Positions 63,741-64,000 of a stretch of 64,000 nucleotides of DNA are shown here, piece by piece. Origin of the DNA: Pagrus major (lineage: Eukaryota > Chordata > Actinopteri > Spariformes > Sparidae); NCBI RefSeq assembly GCF_040436345.1, contig NC_133227.1:23124671-23188670 (forward strand). Reading direction: 5' to 3'. The position numbers were made by a program, and so were the translations under genes. Below the pieces are notes generated by a model. It was not told where the DNA came from. It was given only the letters and a program-made list of their open reading frames with translations, and made no database searches. Every line of letters begins with the position of its first letter. Positions within the stretch are counted from its first letter, which is position 1.

Positions 63741-64000
63741 AAACGATCATCTTATAAAATCAATAACAGTTTGTTAAATATGTCTCAGATGTCTCTAAGT
63801 TGTTGATGAGACTTTCCGATGGTTTCAAAAATAACTGTAAATTGAAAAAGAGAGATCAAATTGTCCAATATTTCAACAAAAGCCAAAGACTGGCCCAGTG
63901 ACCAGTTGAAGGGACCCGACCCCAAAGTTGGGAGCCACTTGACCACTGCTTGTGCTTTGTTTTAATAATGTAAAATTTAATAATATATACCGACTCGGAA

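Larger units (their letters stand above)
61487..64000 (+). other. dach2 intron 2, 5' part
   Basis: No exon seen to the window end. It holds a GT tract (62073-62129), a dispersed repeat at about 62680-62990, a CA tract (63510-63564) and a growth-type repeat (63640-63740). Confidence 0.7.

Overview
Vertebrate nuclear DNA, almost certainly from a ray-finned (teleost) fish. The evidence is multi-exon genes with GT-AG introns, dense CA/GT microsatellites, many small DNA-transposon families typical of teleosts, and four proteins that align residue by residue (from memory) with vertebrate orthologues. There are no operons, CRISPR arrays, phage or plasmid features.

Layout. (1) camk2a, + strand, 3423-14589: 15 coding segments from residue 73 to the stop; the first 72 codons lie left of the window. 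Its introns hold a tRNA-Tyr gene and a transposon-derived MADF relic on the opposite strand, a probable solo LTR and nested MITEs. The 3' UTR/flank (14590-about 24560) has CPE motifs beside a polyA signal and a locally duplicated module. (2) rps14, + strand, about 24590-28434, complete, with a TOP-like promoter. (3) A satellite-rich convergent intergenic region, 28435-31987. (4) chm (Rab escort protein 1), - strand, 45416 down to 32167, complete in 17 coding exons that sum exactly to 672 codons plus stop. (5) A repeat-rich head-to-head spacer, 45448-about 51080. (6) dach2, + strand, from 51284: exons 1 and 2 are in the window, the rest lies to the right.

chm(-)/dach2(+) head-to-head is the arrangement I recall at human Xq21, while camk2a and rps14 are human 5q32 genes. 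The window therefore joins 5q32-type and Xq21-type blocks, which fits my recollection that teleost chromosomes mix these two. The four genes do not form one pathway: a neuronal kinase, a ribosomal protein, a Rab prenylation chaperone and a transcription cofactor.

I found no credible new biological system. The points most worth a second look are: a coding tandem repeat in the REP1 tail; a perfect GTCACGTGAC palindrome 22 bp upstream of the chm ATG; a CPE-CPE-AATAAA arrangement in the camk2a 3' UTR; a locally amplified module between camk2a and rps14; nested transposons; and splice sites built on microsatellites.
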